64,000 nt of DNA from Turbatrix aceti (taxonomy: Eukaryota; Nematoda; Chromadorea; Rhabditida; Panagrolaimidae), in the NCBI GenBank assembly GCA_963969345.1, contig OZ017768.1, positions 11,076,193-11,140,192 on the forward strand, given 5' to 3'. Of this stretch, positions 61,235-64,000 are shown one piece after another. The notes below the pieces were generated by a model that ran no database searches, was not told the DNA's origin, and saw nothing but the letters and a program-made list of their open reading frames with translations. Positions within the stretch are counted from its first letter, which is position 1, and each line of letters starts with the position of its first letter. A program made the translations under genes and the position numbers.

Positions 61235-61848
61235 CAAGGAAAGTGTCAGGGTTCATTTTGGAATTTCTTCACGAAACTTTGCCAAAAGTTTGATTTTACT
61301 ATGAGAAGTTTATACTGAAAAATTCAGTTGCACCGCTCATGATCTGACAGAGTTACGGTAGTCGAAAATCACGTTTTTGCCATTTTTGACGATTTTTGGC
61401 ACGTTCTAGCTAACAAACTACGGCATTTTCAGAACCAAGTGGTGTATCAGTCGACGTATTTTTTTATGGAGAATCAGATAAAAATATAATAACGTAGGGT
61501 TGTGACCTTGAAAAATGCCGAAACCAATGTTGGCATTGTGACCTCTTTTCAAATGCAAATTTCGGCATTTTTTAAGGTGGCAAACCTAAATTTTTATATT
61601 TTTATCTGATTCTCCATGCAAAACTACGTCGATTGATGCACACCCTGATTTTGAAAATAACGTTGTTCGTTAGCTAGAACGTGCCAAAAATCGTCAAAAA
61701 TGGCAAAAACGTGATTTTCGACTACCGTAACTCTATCAGATCATGAGCGGTGCAACTGAATTTTTCAGTATAAACTTTTCATAGTAAAATCAAACTTTTG
61801 GCAAAGTTTCGTGAAGAAATTCCAAAATGAACCCTGACACTTTCCTTG
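61235..61848. mobile_element. Palindromic foldback element, complete copy
   Basis: The element is 614 bp, almost wholly palindromic. Ends read CAAGGAAAGTGTCAGGGTTC and the complement. The trinucleotide TTA is duplicated at 61232-61234 and 61849-61851, as expected of PIF/Harbinger-type insertion (TWA), although the ends are not typical. It is non-coding. A second, truncated copy is at 48154-49140. It ends 8 nt from the stop codon of SmD3. Confidence 0.9.
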
Positions 61849-61856
61849 TTAGACCC

Positions 61857-62309
61857 TTAGGGGTGGTAAGCAGGCCGGGGAACGCCGCGCGATGGCATAG
61901 CCCCACGTCCGCCGCCCCTGCTGCCACGGAACGCTGATCCTCGACCGCGGGGAGCTGCTCCGCCAAGACCCATACCGTGCGCACCTTTCTGGGCGCGGCC
62001 AATGTTCTTGAACATGGGAGCGTTCTTGAGCATGTCCGGAAGTATGATGTAGCGAATCTGGGAGCCTCGAACGAAGACGTTCTCCAGATTCTGCGTTCGG
62101 CCATCGCGGTGAGTCATAATGACATCAGCAAGCTGGACATTCATGTTGTCCTCTGCTTCGACCAGCTTTCCGCGGTATACTTCGCCTAAAAATTCAAAAA
62201 TCAGCAAAAATTTAAAAAATGAGGAAAGCTCACCGATACAGGTCTCAAGTGTGACAATGTGGCCTTCGGCTTCGTGAAGAACCTTGATGGGAACACCGAT
62301 GGCAGTCAT
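61857..62309 (-). CDS. Small nuclear ribonucleoprotein SmD3
   Basis: Two exons, 62309-62234 and 62185-61857, give 134 residues. SmD3 is one of seven Sm proteins that form the ring around U1, U2, U4 and U5 snRNAs. Sm1 starts [20 protein letters not shown], then [19 protein letters not shown]; Sm2 is [20 protein letters not shown]. The Arg/Gly-rich tail ([17 protein letters not shown]) is a target for symmetric dimethylation and SMN binding. The intron lies between ETCIG and EVYRG. The 3' UTR must run into the foldback element. Confidence 0.95.
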   Translation of the reverse strand: MTAIGVPIKVLHEAEGHIVTLETCIGELSSFFKFLLIFEFLGEVYRGKLVEAEDNMNVQLADVIMTHRDGRTQNLENVFVRGSQIRYIILPDMLKNAPMFKNIGRAQKGAHGMGLGGAAPRGRGSAFRGSRGGGRGAMPSRGVPRPAYHP

Positions 62310-62559
62310 GGCGAAAATAGAACTGTTGGAAGTCAAATGTAACAAAAGATGCTTTGAAGCAAAGAAAGCGAGAAAACAAGAGTTGCACAATTTTGAAGCA
62401 GTCAAGCAACGTGCGACGACCTTTTCGAGCGAGTGTCTAATTCGCGGCGGAACCCGCTGACATGTGCATGCGCACGTGAGAGCGTAATTTTATTGTTTTG
62501 GACTCTTTTCTCATTCCGTTTTCTCGCTTATCGTGAATTTTCACTTTTGTACATTTTCG
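62310..62559. promoter_or_regulatory. Shared promoter of SmD3 and the FAM114A-type gene
   Basis: Only 250 bp separate the two divergent start codons (62309 minus, 62560 plus). The middle is GC-richer and I saw no TATA box, which fits a bidirectional housekeeping promoter. Confidence 0.5.
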
Positions 62560-63970
62560 ATGACGAATTCTGACTCGGATTCGGATTCCTTTCATTCGGC
62601 GTCCGAAGGCGAGTACGAAGCAGAAGCCGCTGGTCCTGCACCCATCGCGCCTGCAGCTGCAGCTCTCCCGAAGAAAGAGCGTGCTTCTGACGCCGACGTG
62701 GCCTCGCCACACCACAGCAAGGATTCGTCGTCTTCTCTCAAATCCGATACAACCGAAGAGGATGCCCAAAAGTCACCCGATGAAGGCTGGGGCGACTTTG
62801 GCGAGGACGAGGAAGCCAAGGCCGACGAGGCGGATGACGAAGGCGGCGACAACATCAGCGTCAAAGCTGAGTCCGATGACAGCGAGACATTCCATCGGCA
62901 ATCGCTTGATCGCGAACGTATGCCACCACCCAGTGGATTTTTTGACTGGTCCGCGATCAATAACGTCGTGAGCTCAATTGGTGAGTTTTTCTTGCTTTTT
63001 TTTGTTGGGGGAAGTCGTTAAATAATCGTAAACGATGAAGAATGATAAAAAAATTAAAACAATAATCGTAAAATATGAAGTTTGAAAAAATAATGGGTTT
63101 TGGTTCTTTTTCTATGGAACGATTCGTTTCATGTTACGGAACTACGGTGTCAATGAAATTTGTTGTGATAGTATTTTTTGTACTCATTTTTTTCTTCTAA
63201 TTAGTTTTGGGTTTACGCTTGTTGTCGTTTGTTAGAAATTTGAGTGGAAATAGTTTTTTTGTATTTTTTTTCTCCAATAATGTCGTTCTTTTGTTAATTT
63301 CAGCTTTTTTTTCAGAAAAAGGCATATCGAACGTAGTCGAAACTGGTCTTGGTATTCCCGGGCCTGAGGAATTTGCCCAGCTAAGCGTCGCCGAGCGCCG
63401 AAAAATCCTCCAAGAATCCCAGGACGTCAAGGAGCCCGAGCCTTCTCTCTCCTCGGACGAGGGCGGCTGCAACTTCTCACCAGAAGGCAGTCTTCATGGA
63501 TTCACTATCCGTGGTTCGAGGTCGTCGTCCGCTCATCCTCCGCCCAATCGTAATCCCGGTGGTTTTGGTGGCATCTTTGGGGGATTTGGATCTATCGTAA
63601 ACGGCGGCCTGGATGTACTCGAGTCTCTCGGGAAGAAGACTTTCGAGACTTTAACCGTCAAGGATGAGGTAATTTTTTATGTTTGCTGCCTGTTACGTTT
63701 TTTTGGTTTGTAGGCCGATAAGCGCAGATTCATCCTACAACCTGAACGCGAGCAGAATTTATCCGACATCCTCCGCGAAATTCGAGAAAGCGAAGAATGC
63801 TCGCCTCCCAGTCCAACCAAATTCTTGGGTTATGGTACTACGACGGTTCAAAACTCGGGAATCAGCTTTTTGAGGGAATTTGAGAACTTCAACGGTCTAG
63901 TCTACCTCGAGGGCTTCGAACTTCTCTCAAGGGATTATTTCGCTGACAAAGTTGCTGACAAAACATTCCA
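62560..63970 (+). CDS. FAM114A/NOXP20-type protein, 5' part
   Basis: Exons 62560-62980, 63316-63668 and 63714-63970 join in phase, and the last ends at donor GTGAGT, so the gene continues past the right edge. The N-terminus is acidic and Ser-rich (MTNSDSDSDSFHSASEGEYE), with a WGDFGEDEE block, followed by the family part: VVSSIG-EKGISNVVETGLGI, SIVNGGLDVLESLGKKTFET, and FLREFENFNGLVYLEGFELL. FAM114A (DUF719) proteins are poorly known; human ones bind Rab2 and caspase-recruitment partners at the Golgi. The function here is inferred only by family. Confidence 0.85.
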
Positions 63971-64000
63971 GTGAGTTTTAGGCTTTGTTTTTTTTATAGA

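Noticed and set aside
61790..62104. Minus-strand ORF of 104 codons overlapping SmD3 and the foldback
   Set aside because: It is out of frame with SmD3 and reads into the palindromic element, whose ends give the same peptide near 48209.

Overview
The window is nuclear DNA of a nematode, very probably a free-living or parasitic rhabditid-type worm. The signs are short AT-rich introns ending in TTTCAG-type acceptors, GC-richer exons in AT-rich spacers, acceptor sites placed just upstream of start codons (as expected for spliced-leader trans-splicing), AATAAA signals close behind stops, a close two-gene same-strand pair that looks like an operon, and worm-type gene families (thaumatin-like, CUB/vWA secreted proteins, an IRG-7-like giant lectin, cystatins, Tribbles-like kinases). 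I name no species. Gene models were built by hand from splice sites and reading-frame continuity, so frames and phases were checked, but no transcript evidence was available.

0-16.8 kb: a small unidentified three-exon gene end (1.45-1.88 kb), a thaumatin-like secreted protein (3.1-3.8 kb), a nine-exon USP20/USP33-type deubiquitinase (4.3-8.1 kb) with a GC-AG intron, a 2208-residue secreted EGF/vWA/C-type-lectin protein resembling C. elegans IRG-7 (8.7-15.9 kb), and a small secreted peptide gene (16.2-16.7 kb). 17.1-19.6 kb: two tandem copies of a 1.25-kb non-coding repeat with GGGGGCCCC palindromes.

19.6-32.3 kb: a possible small gene, then on the minus strand a PRL-type phosphatase with a small membrane protein just downstream (probable operon), a nine-exon secreted CUB-like/vWA/CUB-like protein, and two Tribbles-like pseudokinases in tandem. 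33-37 kb: a dead mariner, a hAT-like MITE with perfect target duplication, and a LINE relic. 38.3-39.5 kb: an intact hnRNP A1-type gene. 40.6-41.9 kb: another hAT-like MITE and a GC-rich, LTR-like island.

43.4-52.3 kb: a gene-poor stretch holding a cluster of very short plus-strand genes for acidic, Asn/Gln/Asp/Glu-rich proteins without signal peptides. At least three share a motif (YGE..(E/D)DPSV or SVE.RKEVP), and three have an acceptor exactly 23 nt before ATG. This is my best candidate for an undescribed family. 53-57 kb: two duplicated cystatin genes separated by a 1.6-kb Tc1-type foldback element; then tRNA-Gly(GCC).

57.7-64 kb (housekeeping end): a 1-Cys peroxiredoxin-like protein whose peroxidatic Cys is Ser, GET4, SmD3 with a 614-bp palindromic element starting 8 nt after its stop codon, and a divergent FAM114A/NOXP20-type gene that runs off the right edge. 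Functionally, several genes fit innate immunity and gut defence (thaumatin-like, IRG-7-like, CUB/vWA, Tribbles-like, cystatins), next to core protein-quality-control and RNA-processing genes (USP, GET4, hnRNP A1, SmD3).
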